Below, piece after piece: positions 18,447 to 28,610 of a stretch of DNA of 36,506 nt (its first letter is position 1; each line of letters starts with the position of its first letter). Source of the DNA: Candidatus Pullichristensenella stercorigallinarum (lineage in GTDB: Bacteria; Bacillota; Clostridia; Christensenellales; Aristaeellaceae); NCBI GenBank assembly GCA_018712945.1, contig DVFZ01000028.1, positions 1 through 36,506 on the forward strand, given 5' to 3'. The notes below the pieces were generated by a model that was not told the DNA's origin, did no database searches, and worked only from the letters and a program-made list of their open reading frames with translations. Position numbers and translations under genes: made by a program.

Positions 18447-19516
18447 TGCTGGAAACCGGCGAGGAATACTATGGCCGCGGCTTCGGGGACGGGCGCGAGG
18501 CCGTGTGCGAGCTGGTGTTCAATACATCGATGGTCGGCTATCAGGAAATCGTCTCCGACCCGTCGTATACCGATCAGGCCGTGGTGATGACCTATCCCAT
18601 CATCGGCAACTACGGCATTACCGACGACGATTTTGAAACCAAAACGCCCACCATCGGCGGCTTGATTGTGCGCGAATACAACGACCAGCCCTCCAACTTC
18701 CGCTACACGCGCACACTGGCAGAAATTTTAGAGGAAAACCACATTCCCGGCATCAGCCAGATCGACACGCGCAAACTGACCCGCTCCATCCGCGACAAAG
18801 GCAGCCGCCGCGCCCTTTTAACGGGCGTGGATACGCCGGTGGAAGAAGCGCTCAAACGCATTGCCGGAACGCCGGTGCCGCACGACGCGGTTTCGCGCGT
18901 GTCCTGCAAAAAGCGCTGGTATTCGCGCACGGCCAATCACCGCTTCAACGTGGTGGCGGTGGATTGCGGCATCAAGCTCAACATCGTCCGCTCGCTCAAC
19001 GCCCGGGGCTGCAACGTCACCGTGGTGCCTTGGAACACGGACGCCGCCCAGATTCGCGCCATGAAGCCGGACGGCGTATTCCTCTCCAACGGCCCGGGCG
19101 ACCCGGAGGACGTCGTGCCGGTGATCGAGCTGGTGCGCGCCCTGCGCGGCGAAGCGCCCATCTTTGGCATCTGCCTTGGCCATCAGCTTATTTCCCTGGC
19201 CTACGGCGCGCGCACCTACAAGCTCAAGTTTGGCCACCGCGGCGGCAACCACCCGGTCAAGAACCTGGAGACGGGCAAAATCGAAATCACCAGCCAGAAC
19301 CACAGCTACGCCGTGGACGCGGATTCGCTCGCGGGCACGGGTCTGGAACTTACGCACATCAACCTGCTCGACAACACCGTGGAAGGCGTGCGCTGCGAGC
19401 GCGACCGGGTGTTTTCCGTGCAGTACCATCCGGAGAGCGCCCCCGGGCCGCAGGACAGCGGCTACCTGTTCGACCGCTTTATCAAGAGCATGAAGGAGGC
19501 CCAGCGCCATGCCTAA
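18419..19516 (+). CDS. carA: Carbamoyl-phosphate synthase small subunit
   Basis: Glutaminase subunit (365 aa) that releases ammonia from glutamine for CarB. The N-terminal CPSase domain contains [17 protein letters not shown] and GGLIVRE; the C-terminal class I amidotransferase domain has the nucleophile in [10 protein letters not shown] and the catalytic His-Glu in [10 protein letters not shown]. The ATG at 18419 follows GGAGGAAAAATCGC, inside the end of pyrC. It overlaps carB by 8 bp, so translation is probably coupled. Confidence 0.96.
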   Translation: MEKRFDRKLVLETGEEYYGRGFGDGREAVCELVFNTSMVGYQEIVSDPSYTDQAVVMTYPIIGNYGITDDDFETKTPTIGGLIVREYNDQPSNFRYTRTLAEILEENHIPGISQIDTRKLTRSIRDKGSRRALLTGVDTPVEEALKRIAGTPVPHDAVSRVSCKKRWYSRTANHRFNVVAVDCGIKLNIVRSLNARGCNVTVVPWNTDAAQIRAMKPDGVFLSNGPGDPEDVVPVIELVRALRGEAPIFGICLGHQLISLAYGARTYKLKFGHRGGNHPVKNLETGKIEITSQNHSYAVDADSLAGTGLELTHINLLDNTVEGVRCERDRVFSVQYHPESAPGPQDSGYLFDRFIKSMKEAQRHA

Positions 19517-22500
19517 GCGCACCGATATCCATAAAATCCTCGTCATCGGCTCCGGCCCCATCGTCATCGGCCAGGCCGCCGAATTCGACTACGCGGGCAC
19601 GCAGGCCTGCCTGGCGCTCAAGGAAGAGGGCTACGAGGTCATCCTCGTCAACTCCAACCCCGCCACCATCATGACCGATACCTCCATCGCCGACAAGGTG
19701 TACATGGAGCCATTGAAGCTGGAATACCTGGCCAAAATCCTGCGCTATGAGCGGCCGGACGCCATCTTGCCCGGCATCGGCGGGCAGACGGGCCTGAACC
19801 TGGCCATGCAGTTGGAAAAGAAGGGCGTTCTGCGCGAATGCCAGGTGGAGCTTCTGGGCACCAGCAGCACGTCCATTGAACGCGCCGAGGACCGCGAACT
19901 GTTCAAGCAGCTCTGCGAGGAACTGGGCGAGCCGGTGCTGCCCTCCATCATCGTCCATTCCATCGAGGAAGGGCTTGCCGCCGCGCACGACATCGGCTAT
20001 CCGGTGGTGCTGCGCCCGGCCTTCACGCTTGGCGGCACCGGCGGCGGCTTTGCCGGCGACGACGAGGAATTGCAGGCCATCATGAAAAACGCCCTCAAGC
20101 TCTCGCCCGTGCATCAGGTGCTGGTGGAAAAGAGCATCAAGGGCTACAAGGAAATCGAATACGAGGTGATGCGCGACAAAAACGACACCGCCATCACCAT
20201 CTGCAACATGGAAAACGTCGACCCTGTGGGCATCCACACCGGCGACTCCATCGTGGTCGCCCCCAGCCAGACGCTCACCAACAAGGAATACCACCTGTTG
20301 CGCGACAGCGCCCTGCGCATCATCCGCGCCCTGCAAATCGAGGGCGGCTGCAACGTGCAGTTCGCGCTCGACCCCGAGTCGTTCAACTATTACGTCATCG
20401 AGGTCAACCCGCGCGTGTCTCGCTCCTCGGCGCTGGCTTCCAAGGCCAGCGGCTACCCAATCGCCCGGGTGTCGGCCAAGATCGCCGTGGGCATGACGCT
20501 GGACGAAATCCGCATCGCCAACACCCCGGCCAGCTTTGAGCCGACGCTGGATTATGTCGTGACCAAAATGGCGCGCTTCCCCTTTGACAAGTTCGCCACC
20601 GCCTCCAACAAGCTCTCCACGCAGATGAAGGCCACGGGCGAAGTAATGAGCGTGGGCCGCACCATTGAGGAAAGCTTTTTGAAGGCTGTGCGCTCGCTGG
20701 AAATCGGCGTGTGCCATGTGCACATGGCCAAGTTTGACAAAACGCCGGACGCGGCGCTGCTCAAATACGTATCCATCGGCACGGACGACCGCATCTTCGC
20801 CATTGCCGAGCTGTTCCGCCGCGGCGTGGACGCCAGCACCATCTGCAACCTCACGCAGATCGACATGCTGTTCCTGGACCGCATCAAGGCCATCGTCGAT
20901 TACGAGCGCGTGCTTGCGGAGCACCCCGGCGACGGCGAATGCCTGCGCGAAGCCAAGCGCATGGGCTTTGCCGACAAGTATATCGCCAAACTGTGGGGCG
21001 TTTCTGAAGAGGAAATCTTTGAAACCCGCCGCGCCATGGGGCTTTTCCCGGTCTATAAAATGATCGACACCTGCGCCAGCGAGTTTGAAAGCTATATTCC
21101 CTACTTCTACGCCACCTATGAGGAGGAAAACGAATCCATCGTCGAAGACCGGCCCAAGATTGTGGTGCTGGGCAGCGGCCCCATCCGCATCGGCCAGGGC
21201 GTGGAGTTTGACTACTCCACGGTGCACGCGGTCAAGACCATCAAGGAGAGCGGCTACGAGGCCATCATCATCAACAACAACCCCGAAACCGTCTCCACCG
21301 ACTACACCACCAGCGACAAGCTCTACTTTGAACCCCTCACCCCCGAGGACGTGATGAACGTCATCGAGCTGGAAAAGCCCGTGGGCGTCATCGCCTCGCT
21401 GGGCGGGCAGACGGCCATCAACCTGGCCGAACCGCTGATGCGGCGCGGCGTGCGCATCATTGGCACGGATTTTGAGGCCATCGAAAAGGCCGAAAACCGC
21501 GACGCCTTTGAAAAGGTCATGCAGTCGCTGGGCATCCCCCAGCCGCGCGGACAGGCCGTGACGGATATCGAGGAAGGCGTGCGTGTGGCCGCGGAAATCG
21601 GCTATCCGGTGCTGGTGCGGCCCAGCTACGTATTGGGCGGGCGCGCCATGCAGATTGTCTCCGGCGAGGAAATGCTGCGCGCATACCTGAAAAACGCCGT
21701 GGAAGTCAACGAAAAGCAACCCGTGCTGGTGGACAAGTACATCGTTGGCCGCGAGCTGGAAGTGGACGCGGTGTGCGACGGCACGGACGTGTTCGTGCCT
21801 GGCATCATGGAACTTGTAGAGCGCACGGGCATCCACTCCGGCGACTCCATCAGCGTCTATCCCACCTTCTCGGTGAGCGAAAAGGCCAAGCAGACCATCC
21901 TCGAATACACCCGCCGCCTTGGGCTGGCCATCGGCATCATTGGGCTTTACAACATACAGTTCATCGTGGACGCGCAGGAAAACGTGTACGTCATCGAGGT
22001 CAACCCCCGCTCCTCGCGCACGGTGCCTTTCCTGTCCAAGGCCAGCGGCTGGCAGCTTGCCGACATCGCCACGCTGTGCATCCTCGGGAAGAACCTCAAG
22101 GAACAGGGCATTTCCTGCCTGTACCCGCCGGAGAAGAAGCGCTGGTATGTAAAGGTGCCCGCCTTCTCGTTTACCAAGCTCTCGGGGCTGGACGCCTACC
22201 TCTCCCCGGAGATGAAATCCACCGGCGAGGCCATCGGCTACGACGACAGCATGACCCGCGCCCTCTACAAGGCCCTGCAGGCCTCGGGCATGGCGGTGAT
22301 GAACTACGGCACCATCCTCGTCTCCCTGGCCGACCGCGACAAGGAAGAAGCCCTGCCACTGGTGCGGCGCTTCTACAACCTCGGCTTCAACATCGAGGCC
22401 ACCAGCGGCACGGCGGCGTTTTTGAAAAGCCACGGCATCCGCACGCGCGTGAAGAAGAAAATCAGCGATGGCAGCGAGGAAATTCTCGATTCCATCCGCC

Positions 22501-22688
22501 AGGGTTACGTCAGCTACGTCATCAACACGCGGGACATGAATTCGCTGGACCAGCTCTCCGACGGCTATGAGATTCGCCGCTGCGCCGTGGAAAACAACGT
22601 CACCATGTTTACGGCGCTGGACACGGTGCAGGTGCTCCTGGACGTATTGGAGGAAACCACGCTGACCATCTCGACCATTGACGCCTAG
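19509..22688 (+). CDS. carB: Carbamoyl-phosphate synthase large subunit
   Basis: Full-length 1059-residue synthase that makes carbamoyl phosphate from bicarbonate, ammonia and two ATP. The two homologous halves are visible: each begins with a [11 protein letters not shown]-like motif (residues near 11 and 552) and contains an ATP-grasp fold with [15 protein letters not shown] in the first and [15 protein letters not shown] in the second. The last 130 residues form the MGS-like allosteric domain. It is the longest gene of the window; a 983-codon open frame on the opposite strand is its GC-rich shadow. Confidence 0.97.
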   Translation: MPKRTDIHKILVIGSGPIVIGQAAEFDYAGTQACLALKEEGYEVILVNSNPATIMTDTSIADKVYMEPLKLEYLAKILRYERPDAILPGIGGQTGLNLAMQLEKKGVLRECQVELLGTSSTSIERAEDRELFKQLCEELGEPVLPSIIVHSIEEGLAAAHDIGYPVVLRPAFTLGGTGGGFAGDDEELQAIMKNALKLSPVHQVLVEKSIKGYKEIEYEVMRDKNDTAITICNMENVDPVGIHTGDSIVVAPSQTLTNKEYHLLRDSALRIIRALQIEGGCNVQFALDPESFNYYVIEVNPRVSRSSALASKASGYPIARVSAKIAVGMTLDEIRIANTPASFEPTLDYVVTKMARFPFDKFATASNKLSTQMKATGEVMSVGRTIEESFLKAVRSLEIGVCHVHMAKFDKTPDAALLKYVSIGTDDRIFAIAELFRRGVDASTICNLTQIDMLFLDRIKAIVDYERVLAEHPGDGECLREAKRMGFADKYIAKLWGVSEEEIFETRRAMGLFPVYKMIDTCASEFESYIPYFYATYEEENESIVEDRPKIVVLGSGPIRIGQGVEFDYSTVHAVKTIKESGYEAIIINNNPETVSTDYTTSDKLYFEPLTPEDVMNVIELEKPVGVIASLGGQTAINLAEPLMRRGVRIIGTDFEAIEKAENRDAFEKVMQSLGIPQPRGQAVTDIEEGVRVAAEIGYPVLVRPSYVLGGRAMQIVSGEEMLRAYLKNAVEVNEKQPVLVDKYIVGRELEVDAVCDGTDVFVPGIMELVERTGIHSGDSISVYPTFSVSEKAKQTILEYTRRLGLAIGIIGLYNIQFIVDAQENVYVIEVNPRSSRTVPFLSKASGWQLADIATLCILGKNLKEQGISCLYPPEKKRWYVKVPAFSFTKLSGLDAYLSPEMKSTGEAIGYDDSMTRALYKALQASGMAVMNYGTILVSLADRDKEEALPLVRRFYNLGFNIEATSGTAAFLKSHGIRTRVKKKISDGSEEILDSIRQGYVSYVINTRDMNSLDQLSDGYEIRRCAVENNVTMFTALDTVQVLLDVLEETTLTISTIDA

Positions 22689-22696
22689 GGGGAAGC

Positions 22697-23431
22697 ATGA
22701 AAAAAGGGTTATTTACCGTAATGGAAAACGTCAGCGTGGCCGACCGCGTGCTGCGCATGACACTGGCGGGCGACGCCTCGGCCATCGTGCGGCCAGGCCA
22801 GTTTGTCAATGTGGAAATCGAGGGGTTATATCTGCGCCGCCCCATCTCCGTATGCGACTGGGACGCAGGCAAGCTCGTGCTGATTTACAAAGTGGTGGGT
22901 GCGGGCACACAAAAGCTCTCCCGCCTGCGCCCCGGCGCGGCGCTGGATCTGCTCACCGGCCTTGGCAATGGCTTTGACGCCGGTGCGTCAGGCGCGCGGC
23001 CCCTGCTGGTTGGCGGCGGCGTGGGCGTGCCGCCCCTGTTTGCCCTGGCCCGGCGGCTGGTGGCGGCGGGCAAAAACCCCGTGGCCGCGCTGGGCTTCAA
23101 CACCGCGCGCGAGGCCATTCTGGTGGACGATCTGCGCGCGCTGGGCGTGGAAACGCACGTGGCCACGCTGGATGGAAGCATGGGCACGAAGGGACTTGTC
23201 ACCGATCTTTTCCCCACGCTGGGCGAGATCACATATTTCTACGCCTGCGGCCCCGAACCGATGCTGCGCGCTGTGGAAAATGCCCTGCCTACGGACGGCG
23301 AAATGAGCTATGAGGAGCGCATGGGCTGCGGCTTTGGCGCCTGCATGGGCTGCTCCTGCCAGACAAAGCACGGCCCAAAGCGCGTGTGCAAGGACGGCCC
23401 GGTATTCAAAAAAGGGGAGGTGCTTTCGTGA
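22697..23431 (+). CDS. pyrK: Dihydroorotate dehydrogenase electron-transfer subunit
   Basis: FAD and 2Fe-2S protein (244 aa) that passes electrons from dihydroorotate oxidation in PyrD to NAD+. The flavin-binding RRPISVCDWD, the NAD-binding GGGVGVPPLFALA, and the C-terminal cysteine cluster CGFGACMGCSC plus one further Cys about ten residues on are present. GGGGGAAG precedes the ATG. Its stop overlaps pyrD by 4 bp. Confidence 0.95.
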   Translation: MKKGLFTVMENVSVADRVLRMTLAGDASAIVRPGQFVNVEIEGLYLRRPISVCDWDAGKLVLIYKVVGAGTQKLSRLRPGAALDLLTGLGNGFDAGASGARPLLVGGGVGVPPLFALARRLVAAGKNPVAALGFNTAREAILVDDLRALGVETHVATLDGSMGTKGLVTDLFPTLGEITYFYACGPEPMLRAVENALPTDGEMSYEERMGCGFGACMGCSCQTKHGPKRVCKDGPVFKKGEVLS

Positions 23432-24342
23432 ATACGCAGGTAACGCTCTCCGGCTGGACGCTGGATAATCCCGTCATCCCCGCCAGCGGCACGTTCGGCT
23501 ACGGCTATGAGTTTGCCGAATGGTACGACATCAATATACTGGGCACGTTTTCCTTCAAGGGCACCACGCTGGAGGCGCGCTTTGGCAACCCCACCCCCCG
23601 CATCGCCGAGGCGCCCGGCGGCATGCTCAACGCGGTCGGCCTGCAAAATCCAGGCGTGCGCGCGGTCATCCGCGAAGAACTGCCCAAGCTCAAGCGGGTG
23701 TTCCACAAAAAAGTGATTGCCAACGTCAGCGGCTTTTCCGTGGACGAGTATGCCCGCACCTGCGCCCTGCTCGACCGCGAGGAACAGGTGGGATTGTTGG
23801 AAGTGAACATCTCCTGCCCCAACGTGCATGGCGGCGGCATGGCGTTCGGCTCCTCGCCGGAAATGGCTACCCGGGTGACAAAGGCGGTCAAAGCCGTCAC
23901 CGCCAAGCCCGTATATATGAAACTGTCGCCCAACGCCGCGGACATCGCCGCAGTGGCGCGTGCCTGCGAAGAGGCGGGTGCGGACGGCGTGTGCCTGATT
24001 AACACGCTGCTGGGTATGCGCATCGACCCGCGCACGCGCCGGCCCATCCTGGCCAACACCTTTGGCGGCCTGTCCGGGCCGTGCGTATTCCCGGTGGCCT
24101 TGCGCATGGTCTGGCAGGTATACGAAGCCGTAAGCATTCCCATCATCGGCATGGGCGGCGTCTCCACCGCCGCAGACGTGCTGGAAATGCTGCTGGCCGG
24201 AGCCACGGCGGTGGAAGTGGGCGCGGCCAACCTGAAAAACCCCTACGCCTGCCGGGACATCATCCGCGCCCTGCCCGCGGAAATGGCCCGTTATGGCATC
24301 GAAAATCTTACCGATATTATAGGAGGCGCGCATCATGGGTAA
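23428..24342 (+). CDS. pyrD: Dihydroorotate dehydrogenase, class 1B catalytic subunit
   Basis: FMN enzyme (304 aa) oxidising dihydroorotate to orotate. The class 1 catalytic cysteine lies in LLEVNISCPNVHGGG; KGTTLEARFGNPTPRIAE and the C-terminal GMGGVSTAADVLEMLLAGATAVEVG are typical. The adjacent pyrK makes it class 1B (NAD+-dependent). The start is the GTG at 23428, with AGGGGAGG upstream; the frame upstream belongs to pyrK in another phase. It overlaps pyrF by 8 bp. Confidence 0.96.
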   Translation: MNTQVTLSGWTLDNPVIPASGTFGYGYEFAEWYDINILGTFSFKGTTLEARFGNPTPRIAEAPGGMLNAVGLQNPGVRAVIREELPKLKRVFHKKVIANVSGFSVDEYARTCALLDREEQVGLLEVNISCPNVHGGGMAFGSSPEMATRVTKAVKAVTAKPVYMKLSPNAADIAAVARACEEAGADGVCLINTLLGMRIDPRTRRPILANTFGGLSGPCVFPVALRMVWQVYEAVSIPIIGMGGVSTAADVLEMLLAGATAVEVGAANLKNPYACRDIIRALPAEMARYGIENLTDIIGGAHHG

Positions 24343-25033
24343 AGACGTCATCATCGCTCTGGACTTCCCCGGCCGCGAGGAAACCCTTTCCTTCCTCGAC
24401 CGCTTCACCGGCAAGAAACCCTTTGTAAAAATCGGCATGGAGCTTTTCTACGCCGAAGGGCCGGACATCGTGCGCGAAATCAAGCGCCGCGGCCACAAGA
24501 TCTTCCTCGACCTGAAACTGCATGATATTCCCAACACCGTCAAGGGCGGTATGCGCTCGCTCTCCCGCCTGGATGTGGACATGGTGAACCTGCATGCCTC
24601 GGGCACCATTGCCATGATGCAGGCGGCTCTCGAGGGCCTGACCCGTCCCGACGGCACGCGCCCGCTGCTCATCGCCGTCACCCAGCTCACCAGCACCGAC
24701 CAGGAGCGCATGGAAAAGGAATTGCTCATCGAAAAGCCGCTTGCCGAGGTCGTCATGCACTATGCGTCTCTGGCGCGGCAGGCGGGTTTGGACGGCATCG
24801 TCTGCTCGCCGCTGGAGGCCGGCAAGGCGCATGAGCGCTGCGGCGCGAATTTCCTCACCGTCACCCCCGGCGTGCGCTTTGCCGGCGGCGACGCAGGCGA
24901 CCAGAAGCGCGTCACCACGCCGGAAAAGGCGCGCGAACTCGGCTCAGATTACATCGTGGTGGGCCGCCCCATCACGCAGGCGGACGATCCGGTGGAAGCC
25001 TATGAGCGCTGCCTGGCCGGTTTCGTCGGATAA
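24335..25033 (+). CDS. pyrF: Orotidine 5'-phosphate decarboxylase
   Basis: The last enzyme to UMP (232 aa, class I bacterial form). The Lys/Asp catalytic array is in [23 protein letters not shown] at the start and TPGVRF with [10 protein letters not shown] at the phosphate end are family marks. The ATG follows AGGAGG inside the end of pyrD. Next gene pyrE begins 14 bases after its stop. Confidence 0.96.
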   Translation: MGKDVIIALDFPGREETLSFLDRFTGKKPFVKIGMELFYAEGPDIVREIKRRGHKIFLDLKLHDIPNTVKGGMRSLSRLDVDMVNLHASGTIAMMQAALEGLTRPDGTRPLLIAVTQLTSTDQERMEKELLIEKPLAEVVMHYASLARQAGLDGIVCSPLEAGKAHERCGANFLTVTPGVRFAGGDAGDQKRVTTPEKARELGSDYIVVGRPITQADDPVEAYERCLAGFVG

Positions 25034-25046
25034 GGAGGACATGCAA

Positions 25047-25691
25047 ATGAAATTGGAAGATACCATCGCCCGCGACCTGCTCTCCATCGGCGCGGTATTC
25101 CTGCGCCCGGAGCAGCCCTTCACCTGGGCCAGCGGCATCAAAAGCCCCGTTTACTGCGACAACCGCCTCACCCTGACCGCGCCCGCAGTGCGCCTGGACG
25201 TGGAAAACGGCCTGGCGGAGACCATCCGAACCCACTACCCCGACTGCGAAGTGCTCATGGGCACCTCCACCGCCGGCATCGCCCACGCCGCCATCACCGC
25301 GCACATCCTCGGCCTGCCGATGGGATACGTGCGCTCCGGGGCCAAAGATCACGGCCGCGGCAACCAGATCGAGGGCAAGCTGGAAAAGGGCCAGAAGGTC
25401 GTGGTCATCGAAGACCTGATCTCCACCGGCGGCAGCGTCATCGAAGTGGTCAACGTATTGCGCGAGGCCGGGGCACAGGTACTGGGCATCGCCAGTATTT
25501 TCACCTATGGCATGAAGAAGGGCCTTGAGCGCCTTGCCGCCGCCAATGTGCAGAACATCAGCCTGTCCAACTTTGACGCGGTATGCCACGTGGCGGCGCA
25601 GGAAGGCTACATAAAACCCGAGGACATCTCCCGCCTGCTGGCTTTCCGCGATAACCCCGCGGACGAAAGCTGGATTGGAGGCGCAAAATGA
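25047..25691 (+). CDS. pyrE: Orotate phosphoribosyltransferase
   Basis: Transfers phosphoribose from PRPP to orotate (214 aa). The PRPP-binding motif is [25 protein letters not shown] and [17 protein letters not shown] are typical of the family's clostridial members. Two ATGs are possible: 25047 is favoured because AAGGAGG is then eight bases away, while at 25041 the distance is only two. It overlaps pyrB by 4 bp. Confidence 0.95.
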   Translation: MKLEDTIARDLLSIGAVFLRPEQPFTWASGIKSPVYCDNRLTLTAPAVRLDVENGLAETIRTHYPDCEVLMGTSTAGIAHAAITAHILGLPMGYVRSGAKDHGRGNQIEGKLEKGQKVVVIEDLISTGGSVIEVVNVLREAGAQVLGIASIFTYGMKKGLERLAAANVQNISLSNFDAVCHVAAQEGYIKPEDISRLLAFRDNPADESWIGGAK

Positions 25692-26605
25692 GAAGCCTGA
25701 TCGACATTCTGGAGCTTTCCGCGGCGGAAATCGCGGAGCTGGTCGCCACGGCGGAGGACATCATCGCCAATCCCTCCAAATACGCAGAGGCCTGCCATGG
25801 CAAAAAGCTGGCGACGCTATTTTTTGAGCCCTCTACGCGCACGCGCCTGAGCTTCGAGGCCGCCATGTACGAACTGGGCGGACAGGTATTGGGCTTTTCG
25901 GAGGCGGCCTCTTCCTCGGCTTCCAAGGGCGAAAGCGTTTCCGATACGGTGAAGGTGGTTTCCTGCTACGCGGACATCATCGCCATGCGCCACCCCAAGG
26001 AGGGCGCGCCGCTGGTGGCCTCCATGAAGGCGGACGTGCCGGTGATCAACGCTGGCGACGGCGGCCACAACCACCCCACGCAGACATTGGCCGACCTTCT
26101 GACCATCTGGCGGGAGAAGGGGCGGTTTGAGGATTTGACCATCGGCCTGTGCGGCGACCTCAAGTTCGGCCGCACGGTGCATTCGCTGATTGCGGCGATG
26201 TCCCGCTATGCGCGGGTGAAATTCGTGCTCATCTCCCCGGAGGAATTGAAGCTGCCCAGCTATGTGAAGAAGGACATACTGCAAAAGAAGGGTATCCCCT
26301 ATACGCAGACCACCGACCTGGAAAGCGTCATGCCGGAACTGGACGTTTTGTATATGACGCGCGTGCAGCGGGAGCGCTTTTTCAACGAAGACGAGTATGT
26401 GCGCCTGAAGGACAGCTATATCCTCACGCCGGAAAAACTGAAAACGGCGAAGGCGAGTTTGTCGATTCTGCATCCGCTGCCGAGGGTGAACGAGATTTCG
26501 GTGGCTATCGACGACGACCCGCGGGCGTGTTATTTCAAGCAGGCGCTGAACGGCAAATATATGCGTATGGCGCTGATTCTGAAGCTGCTGGGGGTGGAAG
26601 TATGA
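25688..26605 (+). CDS. pyrB: Aspartate carbamoyltransferase catalytic chain
   Basis: Condenses carbamoyl phosphate with aspartate (305 aa). The carbamoyl-phosphate loop is [13 protein letters not shown], the mobile loop SASKGES contains the Ser and Lys contributed to the neighbouring subunit, and [15 protein letters not shown] and HPLPRVNEI complete the active site. Directly followed, with 4-bp overlap, by pyrI, so the enzyme is expected to be the regulated dodecameric type. Confidence 0.97.
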   Translation: MRSLIDILELSAAEIAELVATAEDIIANPSKYAEACHGKKLATLFFEPSTRTRLSFEAAMYELGGQVLGFSEAASSSASKGESVSDTVKVVSCYADIIAMRHPKEGAPLVASMKADVPVINAGDGGHNHPTQTLADLLTIWREKGRFEDLTIGLCGDLKFGRTVHSLIAAMSRYARVKFVLISPEELKLPSYVKKDILQKKGIPYTQTTDLESVMPELDVLYMTRVQRERFFNEDEYVRLKDSYILTPEKLKTAKASLSILHPLPRVNEISVAIDDDPRACYFKQALNGKYMRMALILKLLGVEV

Positions 26606-27018
26606 ATATAGACGCGATTCGCAACGGCATTGTCATCGACCATATCCGCGCCGGAAAGGCGATGGAGATTTATACGCTGCTCAATCTGGAAGCGCTGGAT
26701 TGCTCGGTGGCCATTATCAAAAACGCGCCCAGCGAATTGATGGGGAAAAAAGATATCATCAAGATTGACCGGGCGCTGGATGTGGACTTGGACGCGCTGG
26801 GATATATCGACCCGGATATCACCATCAACGTAATCGTGGACGGCGTGCTGACCCAAAAACGGCACCCGGAATTGCCGGAGACGATTACGAATATCATCAA
26901 GTGTAAAAATCCGCGCTGTATCACCACCACGGAACAGGAACTGCCGCAGGTTTTCAAACTCACCGACCGCGAAAACCGCGTCTACCGCTGCCTGTACTGC
27001 GAGGGACAGGCCAAATAA
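26602..27018 (+). CDS. pyrI: Aspartate carbamoyltransferase regulatory chain
   Basis: Allosteric subunit (138 aa) binding nucleotides at the N-terminal domain and zinc at the C-terminal domain. [16 protein letters not shown] and the allosteric-site lysines of the central region are visible; the zinc cysteines are in CKNPRC and CLYC. It is the last gene of the pyr operon; a GCCTCCG/CGGAGGC hairpin (27028-27059) follows it without a T-run, merging into repeat element E3. Confidence 0.95.
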   Translation: MNIDAIRNGIVIDHIRAGKAMEIYTLLNLEALDCSVAIIKNAPSELMGKKDIIKIDRALDVDLDALGYIDPDITINVIVDGVLTQKRHPELPETITNIIKCKNPRCITTTEQELPQVFKLTDRENRVYRCLYCEGQAK

Positions 27019-27036
27019 CCCCGCTCCGCCTCCGTA

Positions 27037-27490
27037 ACCCCCGTAACCCCGCCGGAGGCATCTGGGAGATTCTTAAGAACCTCAGGTTCTTAAGCGGGTG
27101 CGGGCTGGCCCGCCGTAGCCCCGCCGCTCCCATCGCCCTGCCCGTTCCGGCTCAAAAATCCCCCGCGCGCCCGGCCCAAACGCCGCTCGGGTGCACGGGG
27201 CGTTCTTTTCTCTCCGTCCATACATAGCTCCCAAAAATCCGGGCGCGCCCACCCACAGCACCCTTGCCGCAGGCAAGCAGCGCCAACAATCGCCCATCCC
27301 CCTATGCGCCCGGCACAAATACCGCTCGAATGCCCGGGGCTTTCTCTTCCCTCCGTCCATACACAGCCCCCAAACCCGGGCGCGCCCACCCACAGCGCCC
27401 TTGCCCGCAGGCAAGCAGCGTCACTCCCCACCCACGCAGCGCCCCTTGCCGCAGGCAAGCAGCGTCGCTCCCCACCCACGCAGCGCCCTG
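27037..27490 (+). repeat. Composite palindromic element E3
   Basis: Occupies the gap between pyrI and the CGGC gene. The left 92 bp (27037-27128) contain the outer palindrome, arms CTTAAGAACCT / AGGTTCTTAAG around one C, then GCGGGC/GCCCGC and the core GCCGTAGCCCCGCCG shared with E1 and E2. Then follow two tandem copies, period 139 bp (from 27168 and 27307), each with CTCCGTCCATACA, GGGCGCGCCCACCCACAGC and a CTTGCC/GGCAAG hairpin, and a third such hairpin at 27444-27458. The 92-bp end is repeated in inverse at 28861-28952. No coding sequence seen. Confidence 0.85.
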
Positions 27491-27519
27491 CTGACAAGCG
27501 TCCCGTTCCATGCTATAAT
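27491..27519 (+). promoter_or_regulatory. Promoter of the CGGC gene
   Basis: CTGACA and a perfect TATAAT are 17 bases apart, 40 bases before the ATG at 27559. The -35 box lies directly at the inner edge of E3, so the promoter belongs to the enclosed cassette. Confidence 0.75.
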
Positions 27520-27558
27520 AGATTCACCCACATTCCCACGAAAGCGAGGCACATACGT

Positions 27559-27891
27559 ATGAAACTGGGCATCATCCGCTGCACACAAACTGAGGATTGC
27601 TGCCCCGGAACCACCGACTTCCGCGTGCTCGTCGCCAACGGGGGCGCATTTCAGGGCGTCTCCGAGCCTATTGAGCTGGTCGGATTCACGAATTGCGGCG
27701 GTTGTCCCGGAAAGCGCGCCGTGTTGCGCGCGCGGCTGCTGGTGGAACGCGGCGCGGACGCCATCGCTTTTGCCTCCTGCATCGGCCAAGGCACGCCCAT
27801 CGGCTACCCCTGCCCTTTCTTCCAGAAGATGCTGGAAGCAATCAAAAAAGATCTTCCAGAAAACGTGCGTGTGTTTGAGTACACCCACTAG
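27559..27891 (+). CDS. CGGC domain-containing protein
   Basis: A 110-residue cysteine-rich protein with the motif TNCGGCPGKRAV near residue 45, a Cys-Cys pair at 14-15, a Cys in FASCIGQGTP and another in GYPCPFF. This is the CGGC domain pattern of small proteins thought to bind metal; the function is not known. The ATG at 27559 has only a weak GAGG upstream but is where the family-like start MKLGIIRC lies. It is followed after 14 bases by the propeller-like gene, so the two are probably cotranscribed. Both are enclosed by the inverted elements E3 and E4. Confidence 0.8.
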   Translation: MKLGIIRCTQTEDCCPGTTDFRVLVANGGAFQGVSEPIELVGFTNCGGCPGKRAVLRARLLVERGADAIAFASCIGQGTPIGYPCPFFQKMLEAIKKDLPENVRVFEYTH

Positions 27892-27905
27892 AAAGGAGTG
27901 GACGC

Positions 27906-28610
27906 ATGAAAAACTTCTGGAGCTACATCCAAAACAACCGTTTCGCCGTGGGCTGTACTGGCCAGAGCGTATATGTTTACGACCCGGAGGGCCGGGAGCT
28001 GGCCTGTTTCTGCGGCCTCAAATACGCTTACGTGCCGCTGTTCTGCCCGCAAAAGCCCCTGCTCGCCATAAAATCCACCGAGCCATGGTTGGCCTTTTAC
28101 GACCTGGGCCACCTTACCCTGCTGCAAAAGCTGTGCTTGCGCAAGCCGAACCATCAATCGCAGGATGCAGGCTGCTGCTTTACAAAAGACGGCGAGGCTT
28201 TCATCAATCTCGAATACCAGAACGATTTGACATCACATTTGGTGGTCTACGACACGCGGGAATTTGCCGAACAGGCGCGGCTGTTTGCCGGAGAACGGCT
28301 GGTACTGGGCTACGTCGAACCGGCGGCAGACGGGGACGGCTGCTTCCTGCTGGGTTACGAGCGCCCTGAAACGATAAACAACATTGAGGACAATTTCTAT
28401 TTTGTGGCGCGCCTGTCTCCACAGGGTGGTCTTAAGCGGCGGGCGTTGAGCGCGGAGCGCTATTTTGAACTTAGCAGGCTCAAAGCCTGGGAGCTTTCCG
28501 GGTTCACCGCGAAAAAGGCGCAGTGGACGTTTGTGCCGCCGGAGGAGCCTTCCCCCGAGCCGAAAGCCGTGCCGTTGGAGAGCGTTTTTGCGGCGGCGGG
28601 CGGCGATTGA
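27906..28610 (+). CDS. Hypothetical protein, beta-propeller-like
   Basis: I do not recognise the family. The 234-residue protein starts MKNFWSYIQNNRFAVGCTG and has repeated short beta-strand units with aromatic and glycine turns (QSVYVYDPEGRELACFCG, PWLAFYDLGHLTLLQKL, HLVVYDTREFAEQARLF), like blades of a WD40-type propeller; no signal peptide. The last 50 residues are charged and proline-rich. AAAGGAGTGG stands upstream of the ATG. The stop codon is immediately followed by repeat element E4, and the GC-rich final codons (AAAGGD) may be affected by that junction. Confidence 0.7.
   Translation: MKNFWSYIQNNRFAVGCTGQSVYVYDPEGRELACFCGLKYAYVPLFCPQKPLLAIKSTEPWLAFYDLGHLTLLQKLCLRKPNHQSQDAGCCFTKDGEAFINLEYQNDLTSHLVVYDTREFAEQARLFAGERLVLGYVEPAADGDGCFLLGYERPETINNIEDNFYFVARLSPQGGLKRRALSAERYFELSRLKAWELSGFTAKKAQWTFVPPEEPSPEPKAVPLESVFAAAGGD

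Noticed and set aside
19482-22433. 983-codon open frame antisense to carB
   Set aside because: Shadow of a high-GC gene: carB is certain on the other strand, and this translation is low-complexity (His, Gly, Val rich) without family motifs or a ribosome binding site.
27244-27490. Possible CRISPR-like array in E3
   Set aside because: The CTTGCC/GGCAAG hairpin units are few, irregularly spaced, with related rather than unique intervals, and no cas genes are present.
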